Assembly: GCF_963678975.1 (NCBI RefSeq)
Contig: NC_089285.1
Span: forward strand, 8,046,694 to 8,110,693
Reading direction: 5' to 3'
DNA: 64,000 nucleotides
Origin: Dysidea avara
Taxonomy: Eukaryota > Porifera > Demospongiae > Dictyoceratida > Dysideidae
Shown: one piece after another, positions 22,934 to 34,997 of the stretch
Layout of the letters: every line of letters starts with the position of its first letter
Position numbering within the stretch: position 1 is the stretch's first letter
Notes under the pieces: model-generated
What the model was told of the DNA's origin: nothing
Databases searched by the model: none
The model's input: only the letters and a program-made list of their open reading frames with translations
Made by a program: the position numbers and the translations under genes

Positions 22934-23550
22934 ACCACAAACCACCCACTTTACAAATTTCACTTAACATAATGCCTTATGGTGACCTTTATGATGCTTT
23001 CCACTATTTGGAACATCAAATGATGCTTAATTGTAGGCTCCACCCTCTCAATATGAACAACGCTGATATCGGGAGGGAAACACCCACAACCCACATTTTT
23101 TTCATAGAAAGGTGTCTTTCAAAATAAATAGTAACTTGATGTGTGAAGGAACAATGTGCAACGTAAATTGACCGTGTATGGACCACAAAGTGATTTTAAT
23201 CCTAATACAACACACTTTTCTATAATATGGTCTGACTATACATGTAGGTACCACAGGATAACACTTGTAGTTGTGTGTTTTATTAGGATTAAAAATCACT
23301 TTATGATCTGACCCTAGCATGGTCAATTTATGCTACGCATTGTTCCTTCATTATTATTTATTTTGAATGACGCCTATCTATGTAAATTTTGTGGTCGGTG
23401 GGTGTTTCCACTGCCACAATTATCCGTTTTAATACTGAGAGGGTGGAGTCTACAATTAAATATCATTTGATGTTCTAAATAGAGGAAAATGTCATAGAAG
23501 TCATCATAACGCATTACATAAGTAAATTTTATAAAGTAGGTGTGGTTAGT
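22934..23550. repeat. Foldback element, about 290-bp imperfect arms
   Basis: Sequence from 22,934 to about 23,220 pairs with the reverse complement of 23,250-23,550. Shared blocks include accac..ccactttacaaattt, gaacatcaaatgat, ctccaccctctca and aaggaacaatg. The arms differ by perhaps 20%, so it is older than the palindrome at 2,262. Its right end directly abuts the duplicated exon segment at 23,556. Confidence 0.75.
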
Positions 23551-23555
23551 GGGCG

Positions 23556-24305
23556 TCATCCATCAACCATGTGTCACGCACGGACATAAAGTACTGTGAG
23601 TTTCCACTGTCTTGTATGTCACCCTTAGGGTTACCCACATGCACGGTCGCACTTGCCAGCTGACAACCAGCTACCAGATGTGCATGTGCTGCCCACCTGT
23701 GTGTATGTATGCTGCCCTAATAGTCCCATCAAATGTATGAAAGGATGATGGAAGGGGTGTTAATGATGGACTATTAATGTTGGCTTCAAACAAATGCATG
23801 TGCTGATCGACCACAGACACAAACCCTATATCTATTGGTGGGCTTCAAAAAAAAATTGTGATCCGCCATTGTTGGCTCATTTGTGTGTGTCGTGGTCTAC
23901 ATTAACGTACGAATGAGTGCAGCTTACCACCCTTGACATATGCTTTGTTCTCTTGCAGCGGTCCTTGTGGGTGAGTGCTACTTTGAAGGAAGACACTACT
24001 CGGTCAACCCATCCAGGACCACTTCAGGGCCGGAAGATGGACAATGACTGACTCAAGTGCTCTTTATTTTCTTATTTATAAAAAAAATTTTTTTATGAAT
24101 ATTTATTATTAATATTTTGTGCAAATCAATTTTAACACCTAGTCATCCGGATAGTCTTTAGCTCACACCTTAAATTGCCACAACTTAGATGTGAAATACT
24201 TTGAAAGTTCTATAGCCCCTAAATGGTGACACAGCAAATTGTTTATAATGCCACATAATTGTAATCCAGATGACTTGTTTTGCAAAATCGGGTCACACAT
24301 GTGTA
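23556..24305. repeat. Duplicate of 8,495-9,240 (direct orientation)
   Basis: It begins inside the sequence catcaaccatgtgtcacgcacgg and follows the left copy through the AT-rich stretch to tgtgtactgaaccac. Relative to the left copy it lacks one of the two internal gcggtcctta segments. On the minus strand it carries the same broken exon-like peptide. Confidence 0.85.
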
Positions 24306-24309
24306 CTGA

Positions 24310-24572
24310 ACCACCCATCAGTGAGACATGGACAACAGTTTGATATTTGCTTCACCAGTTATTACCAGGTACCCACTGATGTTATAGCTTGGTGGGCTGT
24401 TTCCCTAGTTAACACCAGGTCCCCATTTAACAGCTGTGTATACTGGAGCAATGTGATTAAAGTTTCTTGCTCAAGGAAACAACACAACCAAAGTGTCCTG
24501 ACTGGGAATCGAACCTGCAACCTTTCGATTAACACGTTGATGCTCTGAACCACTTGACTATGCTGGCTCATG
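24310..24572 (-). mobile_element. tRNA-derived SINE
   Basis: On the minus strand the head has a box A-like TAGTCAAGTGG (24,550-24,560) and a perfect box B, GGTTCGATTCC (24,505-24,515), in tRNA-like spacing. Downstream, 24,410-24,492 contains a stretch like TTTCCTTGAGCAAGAAACTT followed by CAGCTGTTAAATGGG. I recall this as a conserved central domain shared by SINEs of distantly related invertebrates. The anticodon region does not fold as a functional tRNA. Confidence 0.7.
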
Positions 24573-24589
24573 CAGACACTCACACAAAT

Positions 24590-25120
24590 ATGGACACCCA
24601 CACACACTTGCTCACATAATGGCATATTCTTTAAATTTGTAGCATGCAGTGGACACACTGACAGTATACATACGATGATGAGTTACCCATATTGACTGTG
24701 TGGACTTTATAGTTTATGGCTGTTTAAGCTGCGGATGTTTTTGTCACTCTCTACTCTGGGTGGAACAGGATTGATTACTTCAAGTAAGATTGCTCTTTAA
24801 AGCATTTGATATGCAAAACAAGTTTGTATTTGGTGTAACCAAACCTGCCTTGTCTACCATATCTGCAATAATATTAATGAGCTTACAATGACTGGATTCA
24901 AGTAGGCATATTGGTATCTACTTACAGCTGATGGAGTCTAATATGATATGTAAAAGATGTACATCATCGGTGTGCCAGCATCATGGATATCATCAGTGAC
25001 TTGTGACTTCGTCATATCATAAAATCATGTGTCCAATTATTTCGAGTGTTTAATATTACATGTACACTTACAATGTACAACATTATATCAGTGTGTTTGC
25101 TAAAACTAAAACTGTGCGCG
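24590..25120 (+). repeat. Direct duplicate B (of 21,240-22,290)
   Basis: It matches copy A with about 5-8% difference and lacks the MITE of copy A. After 25,120 the copies diverge. Confidence 0.85.
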
Positions 25121-25549
25121 TATGTGCCATACAATTTCTATTACAGAGGTCTGTATTTAGGTCTATGCCAGCCTTGCCAGGCAATAGAGAAAATGAGTGA
25201 TTTGACTTGAGCATTACAATTGATTTGTGATGGCATTGACTACACAAAATCAAATTTTGCTAATACCTTTATCTTACAGTTATATAATGAATTATCGAAT
25301 GTCAATATAATTTAGCTCAGATGGTTTCCAAAGAATCCAATTAGATGGGTGGTTAAGTATGTACCTGCTAAGAAAATTCCTATAGTTTAATTATGACTAC
25401 ATAATATTATGCAAACACACTCTCATATTATTAATGAGGGTGTGGCATACCAACTAACTTTACATTGATTTCAATATTTCACACATGTATTTCATACAAC
25501 ACTACTACTCTTCACTCAAGCTACTTGGCTTGTAACAGGCAATAAGTAT

Positions 25550-26235
25550 TGGATGGGTTGACCGAGTAGTGTCTTCCTTCAAAGTAGCACTCACCCATAA
25601 GGACCGCTGCAAGGGAACAAAGCATATGCCAAGGGTGGTAAGCTGCACTCATTCGTACATTAATGTAGACCACGACACACACAAATGAGCCGACAATGGC
25701 GGATCACAAATATTTTTTTTGAAGCCCACCAATACATATAGGGTTTGTGTATGTGGTCGATCAGCACAAGCATTATGTTTGAAGCCAACATTAATAGTCC
25801 ATCATTAACACCCCTTCCATCATCCTTTCATACATTTGATGGGACTATTAGGGCAGCATACATACACACAGGTGGGCAGCACATGCACATCTGGTAGCTG
25901 GTTGTCAGCTGGCAAGTGCGACGGTAACCCCAAAAGTGTCATACATGACAGTGGCAACTCACAATATTTTATGCCCATGCGATGGCGAAAGGTAGCCATC
26001 ACAACACTGGATGAGTTGACAGTTGTGTCTTCCTCCAAAGTAGCACTCACCCATAAGGACCGCTGCAAAGGAACAAAGCATATGTCAAGGGTGGTAAGCT
26101 GTACTCATTCGTACATTAATGTAGACCACAACACACACAAAGTAAGTAAAAGGAGCGGACAATGGTGGACATTTTTTTTGAAGCCCACCCATAGAGATAG
26201 GGTTTGTGTCTGTGGTAGATCAGCACATGCTTTCA
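25550..26235 (+). repeat. Two exon-bearing duplicates (inverted relative to 8,281-9,000)
   Basis: Two copies (25,550-25,800 and about 25,960-26,235) with a linking stretch carry the reverse complement of the left set. The second has a continuous frame containing ITTLDELTVVSSSKVALT and HSYINVDHNTHK. This is probably the least damaged form of an upstream exon of the ATPase-like gene, here on the plus strand, in line with the truncated right copy at 26,775-27,339. Confidence 0.65.
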
Positions 26236-26774
26236 GTCAGAATCACTAGTCTGTATACACGTGTCCACAGCAAGTCAACAGAATTACACTCAAGTATATG
26301 TGAGACAATGTCAGCAACATCAAGATGCCCATGAAGGACTTCACATCCAGTGATGGAGGCTATGCTAATCAACGCCCAGTCACATGATCGACCATATGTC
26401 AAGGGTGGTAAGCTGCACTCATGAGCCTTATCCACAATGACGATTAGTGACATCAAAAATAAAAATGGCCCCGATAGTTGGGGGATGGTTGTAAATTTTG
26501 TATGGGCGACTTTTGGGAAGAAAATTTTTGAACGATTATGTCTCAGCCAAGAAAGAAGATATCGAGCTCTAACCTGCCATTATGGTTTTAAGATAGTACC
26601 AAGAGTTCATAATATAAAGAAAGGAGAGAGTATCTAACTCTGAATATACCCCATAGAAACACTCTGCGTCAAGTTCCCCGTAAATGTTAGTGTATTTTCC
26701 GCAAACTGTTGACACTTTACTATATCACACATATTTGACAGGTGACAAGAGACTTTGGGACTCAACGTGGCAAG

Positions 26775-27339
26775 GGACTTTGTGCCGAAAGGAACCAATA
26801 ACTGCACTATAAAGAGAGGCACAAATTCCTATTCTAGAAAGTGCACGGTAGTTTGGCAGGATACACTACCGGAAAACATTACCGTAACAGTCTGCCAAGG
26901 TGATTATAAGTTTTTGTGATCTAGTGGGGACATGATCAATATTACACTTACACAGCTACCAGTGTGCCAGTGGAAAGGGTGGAACCCAAGACTGGGCGTT
27001 TGACTGTACCAGCCAGCCCTTATGGTAAACGGAGGCTTCTTATAATTCCAAACTAATATTGTCTGTGTCTACAGGTAGCACAGAGCCTGTGGATGACAAC
27101 AATCGTACAATAATAGAACCAAAGGATGATCAATTTTTGGCAGGTGAGCACACTAGCCACGCATGATGTCATGGTTTATTTAACGTTGGACAGGTGAGAT
27201 CACTAGTAGCAGCGATGACGAAGAGGGTCATAATGGGCAGGACAGCGAGAATGGAAAAAGGCGTACAACAAGGAGCAGCTCAACCATTCCAACAAAGAAA
27301 TGGAAGAAGAATCTGGATCCAAACAACCCTTTGGACTAA
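26775..27339 (+). pseudogene. Right-arm copy of the last exons of the ATPase-like gene
   Basis: Exons 26,775-26,899, 27,075-27,143 and 27,194-27,339 match the last three exons of the left gene, with the same splice borders and phases and the same stop. The frame is open and changes are mostly substitutions (for example STDPV to STEPV). The exon start is missing: homology ends inside the exon at about 26,775 and the ATPase exons are absent. Only this 3' fragment remains on the right. Confidence 0.75.
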
Positions 27340-29505
27340 CTAAACCCACACACACACACACACACACAGAGTACAATTGTACACCATTTATAAACTAAAT
27401 AGTAATTGTTGTTCTATATACAACCAAGACTCACAGTGTTATTTGATCAACCATTTTTGTCGGTCTCCTATCGATTGCAAACCCGCCTTAGGGTTGGACG
27501 AAACCACCTTGCCTTTTCTGCAATCGGTATTTGGGATGGCGAGCACCTATTGGGATGTTCACATCAATTGTAACAATTGCATCAGGGACTTGACGTACTG
27601 GCTAAACAAACTAGCATATTCAGGTTACATGGTCTACATGTGTACTAAAGTAGAAAATAACAAAAATTTATATGTATCAGCGGCTTGCCACGGTGGGAAC
27701 AAATTAATAATCCAATGTTGCAACTAAAGGGACATCTCCAAACTGATTTTGGTACGCTTGATAGCTCCTGACCCCCCCCTCCTTAACGTCACACAGTGGA
27801 AAACTCATGTCTCCAACTCACAAGTATGCTTACTCTGTTCTCCAGCATTTCAGGCAGAATAAACTCAAACCCACAATCGCAGATAATAACTTCCCGCGTA
27901 CCAAAATCAGTTTGGAGATGCCCCCTAAGCAAGCACACAGTGCACCATTTATACAATAGAACACTATTGCTCTATAACCAACACTCATAATGTTATTTGC
28001 CGGAACCATTATTGTCGGTTTCCTCCCGCTGGCAACCCCGCCTTTCCTGCAATCGTTATTTGAAATGGTGTGCGCCTATTGGGATGTTCACATCAATTGG
28101 ATTGGGGACTTGACGAACTGATGGTTGAATCACTAACCTATTCAGGTTTAAGCTTGTCCGCACTGCCGATGGTATAGCACGTGTCCTAACGAATAAACAA
28201 AGGTTGGGCGAAACGACGAATTCCTCACCCAAGTACGGAAACGTCCACTTCCACGTAAACAACCACCAATATACGAGTTGAGCTCAGTACCACGCTTTCA
28301 CACCGCCATTTTAATTATGTGTGCACGTGCATCAGGTGAGGTGGATATGGCACACGTGAGAGCATAGATTAGTATGTGAAGGTATAAACAAGTTTTAAAC
28401 AGTTTACAATACAGAGCACAAGTAAATTAAAACTTGAAATAATATATACACAGATCTGAAGCGATGTGTATGAGTATTACAAGTTAATCTTTGCCACAGC
28501 CGGCATTACTAGACTTGGGATTCCAGTTCACTGCAATGGGGTGAGTCGTCAGTACAACAGATGAGACAGTGATGATACGGATGTCTATATTGGATGATAA
28601 ATGAAGTAAGCAGGTTAATACACAATACACAATATTAGTAAGAATCAATTATTAATATTACTGACCAGCATTGGCTATCTAGCATATAGCTTCAGTTGTT
28701 ATACGGCTAGTGTATAAATGAGGTAGCTAGCTTGGATTTGATGAATGAAATACTGTTTATGTGTATGGGGTAGCAATATATGATATACTATAGGAGACTG
28801 CTAGAGACTATATGAGAGTACTAGAGACTATAGGAGACTGCTAGAGACAATAGGAGACTACTAGAGACCATGGGAGACTACTAGAGACCATAGGAGACTA
28901 TAGGAGACTGCTAGAGACCGTAGTAGACTACTAGAGACCATGGGAGACTACTAGAGACCATGGGAGACTACTAGAGACTATAGGAGACTGCTAGAGACCA
29001 TAGGAGATTACTAGAGACCATAGGAGACTATAAGAGACTGCTAGAGACTATAGGAGACCACTAGAGACTATAGGAGACTACTAGAGACTATAGGATACTA
29101 TTGGACACTACTAGAGACTATAGGAGACTACTAGAGACTATAGGAGACCACTAGAGACTACTAGAGACTATAGGAGACCATAGGAGACTACTAGAGACTA
29201 TAGGAGACCACTAGAGACTACTAGAGACTATAGGAGACCATAGGAGACTACTAGAGACTATAGGAGACCACTAGAGGCTATAGGAGACTACTAGAGACTA
29301 TAGGAGACTATAGGAGACTACTAGAGACTATAGGAGCCAATAGAGACTACTAGAGACCATGGGAGACTACTAGAGACTATAGGAGACTACTAGAGACTAT
29401 AGGATACTATTGGAGACTACTAGAGACTATAGGAGACTACTAGAGACTATAGGAGACCACTAGAGACTATAGGCGACTACTAGAGACCATGGGAGAATAC
29501 TAGAG
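26777..29505 (-). repeat. Right arm of the long inverted repeat
   Basis: It is the reverse complement of 1-2,260 plus 6,543-6,722. It keeps the site where the left arm received the 4.28-kb element as an empty site at 26,940/26,941. A (CA)n run at 27,347-27,369 and a C-run at 27,772-27,780 mark length differences between arms. Confidence 0.88.
28786..29505. repeat. 10-bp tandem array (GAGAC core), outer end of right arm
   Basis: About 72 units such as CTATAGGAGA-CTACTAGAGA. Longer blocks (for example 40-50 bp near 29,120-29,280) are repeated as units. The array ends at about 29,505 (ctagag|gatttctc), which is the visible right border of the whole unit. Confidence 0.95.
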
Positions 29506-29629
29506 GATTTCTCTCATGGAATTCCAAGCAAATACGCATCCATTTTTAAAACAGTGCCATCATATTGGAAATCATCTACCAGAGGAAAGGTAGCAAATTA
29601 CAGTGCTAATTTAGTATACAAAAAAAGAG

Positions 29630-31170
29630 ATTACTGCCTCTACAAGCAACCAGTTTGCACCAAGAAACATGCAACAACTCAGGAATCTGCGCTTTAAGGC
29701 AGTCAATTCTAAGCGCCTATCTCAAGACACATTGAGCAATATGCATTCATTGGGAAGATAAAAGCATATTCAGATTTGGTAGTTGTATGCTATAAAGGAA
29801 CTAATTTAGGAAACGTGTTACCTTGTCAGCTGTTTCAGTGCACACAAATCGAATTTGGTTTGGCGTGTTGTTACTATGTGTGGTAATGTCATCAGGTACC
29901 TTTGGTTCTAGACTGATGAAAATACAAAACATCAGCACTGCTTCTGCTGCACTGCTGGCATTCTATCTCAAGATGTGACTTACTGCAAGATGGCCCCTAG
30001 TGCTATGATGTCATCACCCTACGATAAACATATTACAATTGAGGTCTTGGCTAAAGGAGGTTTTGATGAAATAGATAATGTGTTTCTCTTAAAAGATGAA
30101 ACACAATAACTGTCATATGATACCACATTTGAGCTAGGTGATTTTCATGTGTCAATTCTAATTTTCAACGCACATTATTCAAAGAAGAGTCATATATGAA
30201 AGGAAGCTTGCACAAACACACGGATATATTTTAGATGTATTAAGTAGAGAAGAAGAAAAATATAAGCAAACTGTCTATTCCACTGGTGACAGATGGAGCA
30301 TTATTAAATTTGATTGAAAGAAAGCTGAATATAAATTTAAGGAACCACATAATAACCAGCATGAAACACATAGTTAATAAGAAGAAAGGAGAATACCATG
30401 ACTATAGTTTATCACTTTATAGTTTATCACGAAGATTTAAAGCTTTTGTTCATGTCCAGATGAAAAATCCTACAGTACTTTATTGAATGAAAGAAGAAAG
30501 GTATGGGACAAAGAATTTACAGAGTATTACATACAGAACATTCAAAGAAATAGTTCAAATATCGGGCGATGGGGCCTAGAAAAATTGGGAATATCAATCA
30601 TACACTGGAATCACCAACAATTGTTCTGAGAGCATTAATAGGTATGTAGCTTGTATTGTAAGTGTTACATAATATATTATTGTTAGTATACTTAGGGTGA
30701 TGAAAGATTGGGAAAATTGGAAGCCAGTGCTAGTTGACAACTTCGTTTTATCAATATATCAGCTCCTAGTGTATCACATTCATTAAATAAGAAGAGGAAA
30801 GGATGTAAGTGTTACATAATATATTATTGTTAGTATACTTAGGGTGATGAAAGATTGGGAAAATTGGAAGCCAGTGCTAGTTGACAACTTCGTTTTATCA
30901 ATATAGCAGCTCCTAGTGTATCACATTCATTAAATAAGAGGAAAGGATCCAACCATTTCAAATCCAGACACAAAGTGGCACAAGTTGATTGCAGAGATGA
31001 TGTTGCTAAATTGTACACTCATCCTAATCAAATTGTATACTGCATTCTTACAAATCAGCTATCAGGCAGCGGTGATTTAGGCAATCTAGAAGCAAATGAT
31101 GAAAAAACTGATAACCTTACACTTGTCCCTGGATTTACACGATTTAAAAAAATGAAGATATACTTTTAAC
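29630..31170 (+). pseudogene. MULE-type transposase relic
   Basis: Broken reading frames in one direction give the successive landmarks of a Mutator-like transposase. These are PRNMQQLRN (29,660), LSYDTTFELGDFHVS (30,110), a VTDGALLNLIERKL stretch (30,285), ERRKVWDKEFTEYY with NIGRWGLEKLGI (30,490-30,590), and YTGITNNCSESINR (30,600-30,645) followed by a donor-like GTATGT. At least four frame changes or stops separate them. A final frame at 30,975-31,169 (LIAEMM or AQVDCRDDV, depending on frame) may be its end. Family assignment is from memory of sponge and cnidarian MULE proteins. Confidence 0.65.
30655..30950. repeat. 150-bp tandem duplication in the MULE relic
   Basis: The block gtaagtgttacataatatatt...cattaaataagag is present twice in a row with only a few changes. 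Confidence 0.9.
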
Positions 31171-31174
31171 ACTA

Positions 31175-34100
31175 AAATGCAAGTATTTATTCACACAAAG
31201 GATGGTTAAATTATTTCCAAAAGAAACATGGCACAGGGAAGGATGTTATGACATACTTGCAGCTAAAACGAGCCTTAATATGGTATCAAAGGAGCAGCCT
31301 ACCATCAACTTTACAAAACTAAGAAAGAATGCGTAAAAGAAAACAGGAGAACAATTTGGAAGAAAAATGCAAGCTGAAGGATGAAACTGAATCTAAGAAC
31401 AGTTGAAGCTGTCAAAACAAGTTTGTTGATCTTCCAGTCGGTTGATTGTTGTGCCACTTGAGACTCACCCGTTGAAGTTCTGGCTGCAATGATTTATCCA
31501 CCCAACCTTTGCTCTGAGATACGATAGGTGATCAATAGACACAGTGCAGCCCAAGATCTGGTGGTGCCTGCTCCATGGGTACAGACTCAGTTGCCACTGA
31601 AAAGGAATGGCAGCTATTGACTAGGTGTAGTGAGCCACTTGACACCCTGATGCAGCTAGGACATCAGTGACTGTGTAGTGGTACCTCTAGATAGATCAGG
31701 CAGTAGGGGGAAACATAGTTCATCAGTGGAACACTTTGACTACTGGACCGTAAAACACAACTGATGGAATGGAATAAATTGGGGCCTGCATACAATACAA
31801 GTAGCTTGCATACCATTGCTAGGTATTAAACTAGCTTATGTTAGACTGACTAAAAAGTAGTGGCTTATACTAGTATCTTCAGCCTTTTAGATCGTAAAGA
31901 TGGTGAACTAATAATTACACACAGGAATTAAAATTGTGAGGTGAGTATTTAGATCGTAAAGACAGTGAACTAACAATTACAAGATTGTGAGGTGAGCTTT
32001 AATTGGAATCACATGGCTATGAGTTTATCTATACTGTAAGTATATAATCTTACAAAAGCAAGTACAGAAGTATGAAGTAGTGCAGCTAGTTTACTCCCCG
32101 TAATGGCTGTTTCAACTGCTAAAGTTGGCTGTTATACATGTTATAGAAGTGTCAGTTCAGACTGTAGTCACATGGGCATTATGCTGAGGTGACCTTTAAG
32201 GAAGGTTCCACTGTATTAATATGTATAATGGACAGAACTATAATAATCTTAATATACTAACACACTGTATATGTTGATGTTCTTGGAACTTAGTTTAAGT
32301 CAGCTCTGATTAAAAAGATTTTGTGCCTATTGTCAACACAATGCTAGCATCTTACGTTATACCTTGTGCTGGCAAGACAATTACAACTGAATGCACAATT
32401 AATAAAAATATTCAAGGTGTGTATGTGTGCTTGCCTTTCTTAAATTAGCATACTTTTATTGGCTGGTTGGGTTTCTTTTACCTGCTCCTCTCCTCTTAAG
32501 CCTCTCTGTAATTGATAACAGTGTGCCTGTAGGTAAAGAATGCATATCATTTTTGTTTTGGCCTCTTAGTCTGAAAATGTATCTCGAAAAAGTGGTGAAG
32601 TGACTAAATCAGCATCTCTGATTATGGTAAAAAAATATTTATATACTGCTCCTACATATTTCACTTACATGTATTTAATAGTTATACCACAGGTGCAAGG
32701 GATTTTGCTGATATATAACACTTGAAGCATGAGGGAAGTAGGTCCAAATACAAAGCACAATACAGTCGTGGTACAAGTGATATGTACATCACTCTAGGCA
32801 CAATAGGTAAAGAACTACAGAGCATTTACCCTGTTTCTTTTATAATTCAATATCTGATGACTAGTAGTGTGAGCTGATAGCCATTAGAATGCACAAACTA
32901 TCCTTACCATGACTTTGACAAATTACATGTAGAATAGTTATCTTTGATGTGTGCCATAAAATGGTTGTAATGTAATCATTTCAGTGGTGTTCAGATGCTA
33001 CAACTACAGGACACCTACATTGGGCTATACTGGTCTCCTTTCAGCCCAACTCCATCTTGTTATTGAACAATTCTTCATCAAGTGGGTATTCTTAGAATTA
33101 ACAAACAGGTAGATGTGGTAGGTAGATATTTGAGGGAACCCAAGAAGACAAGGAATCTTTTTGTGAAAACTTAATGGTGATCTCACCAGTGAAAAATATC
33201 AGCACATCCTCCAGCTTGCAAATGCCTTCACCAAGTAGTTTGCAAGTTTACCTTCACATTATTTTGTCCAGGATGTCAACAAAAATGTTTGCTCCTTAGC
33301 TGCTAGAATATTTAAAATGTGTTCTTTGACTATATCATGTAACCAATTAATAACAGTGATAGAAGAATCCCTTGCTGGAGATAAAAAGCTGGCATGACAA
33401 GTGCAAACCTCGTACACCATACAGTTAGATAACAAAAGTGGATGCAATAGTGCTAGCTGGCTTGTTGAGTGTATTAATGTTTGTGTGCTTGCTAATAGTA
33501 GGGCTTCCATCCACACAATACTATTGCACCAACACGTCGGAGCACGCATGCTCCCGGATAGTAGCCGCTCCACAGCCTAGAATTATTGTAATAAGAGTCA
33601 CCCTCAGATAAGAGCCACGGTTGTATCTGAACATGCTGTTGGAAGTGTTGACTAGACACGTTTGAAGCAGAAACCAGGCAAAGGTATTGTTTTAAGCCAC
33701 AAAATAGCATTTTTGAGAGAAGTTAAAATGAATGACAGTATTGACAGATGATTAAACAAGGTCAGTCACTATAAACACTGCAGGCTGCTGCCACACAAGC
33801 TCACAGCAGCCACCCTCAGATAGTAGTCACCTTCACATAGTAGCCGCAGGGTTTCCTGGCTGAAAGTTATAGTAGCTGCAGCTATTAACCGGTCAAATAC
33901 AGTATTTCAAACTTGATAGTCCAGCTAGAAATATGCACATGGTAGTAATTTTTAAGTGGCAAAGTTGACTACTTCCGTTGTGATTAGCACTACCATTTAG
34001 CTATTTGTTCCTTGCATGTTAGTTTAGGCAATTATTGGAATTTCAAATTAGAGTATATAGGATATTCACTGATACTTCTATTTATTGCCCACTGTAAATG

Positions 34101-34339
34101 TATTTTACTATCACTTTGTAAATAACATTCTTTTTCCAATGCTGGGAGAATTCCTTGTTACTAAAGAGCAAACAGTTTATGTTTTAGAAACAATAACCAA
34201 GTGATTAGATTGTTTTCCACGTAGTTGGCATTAAATAAATAGAAAGTACTTCCCTGGATAGTCTGGCCACCCCTTCGCAAATACCAAATCATTTCAAAAG
34301 GAATTCAATTAGACAACGCACGTAATGCTTGTTGCCGTT
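31175..34339. other. No gene recognised
   Basis: There are no open frames with domain content. Short repeats are present (gtgaggtgag with atcgtaaag at 31,890-31,995; cctcagata-type motifs at 33,600-33,860). The minus-strand frame at 33,259-33,573 has no family resemblance and lacks splice context. Confidence 0.45.
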
Positions 34340-34997
34340 TCCTGTGTGAAGATTGATTGATTTTTTATTTAAGCTCAAATATTCGGCACAGCCGTTCTTC
34401 CATACAAGAGCGTACAAACAACAAATACAGAAAACAATTTACAACTAAAATAAACAATACAATAATTTACATTTACAACTACAATAAACACACAGGTACA
34501 AAAGCAATAAGTAAACAAAAAAATACACATACAAATTACACACCATTACACAATAGTAAATTATACACTGAGGAAGGAAAAGTGGAGGACAGAGCAACTT
34601 CATCAGACAGATCATTCCACCAGTGCGCAGCAGAATGTCTAAACAGTTTCTTAGTAGAGGATAGTCTACAAAATGCTGGCTGAATAAATTTCTGAGAAGA
34701 TCTAGTGTGATATTTATGATTAGTTCCAAATACTATTGGAGGATCCAGCATAGTACCATCACCCATATAAATCTTGTGTAAGGCACACAAGCAGCAGTAC
34801 TTAATTAAAGATGAAACTGACAGCCAGTCAAAATTGGCACGATGTTCTGACACATGGTCAAATTTGTGCAATGGAGCAGTAATACGCACACCCCAATTAT
34901 GCAAACGTTGTAAGCGATGAGTGTTTGACTGAGACAACAAAGGACCCCAGACCGGTAAAGCATAAATCAGGCGAGATAGCACAAGGGAATCAAGCAT
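34340..34997 (-). pseudogene. 3' end of a non-LTR retrotransposon (CR1/Jockey-like)
   Basis: The 153-codon frame at 34,536-34,997 starts inside a reverse transcriptase C-terminal region: LIYALPVWGPLLS, LQRLHNWGVRI, HTRSSQKF and FRHSAAHWWNDLS. These match the post-catalytic part of ORF2 in CR1/L2/Jockey-type elements. The 3' untranslated part runs to about 34,340, next to a T/A-rich tail. The element is truncated at its 5' side near 34,997, as usual for incomplete reverse transcription. This part of the frame is intact, so the copy is fairly young. Confidence 0.8.

Noticed and set aside
24362..24658. Open frames across the SINE
   Set aside because: Explained by the tRNA-derived repeat.
28786..29505. 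CRISPR array
   Set aside because: Units are contiguous 10-mers with no unique spacers, in a eukaryotic context.
1..29505. Maverick/Polinton interpretation
   Set aside because: No protein-primed polymerase, integrase, protease or capsid-like gene was found between the arms.
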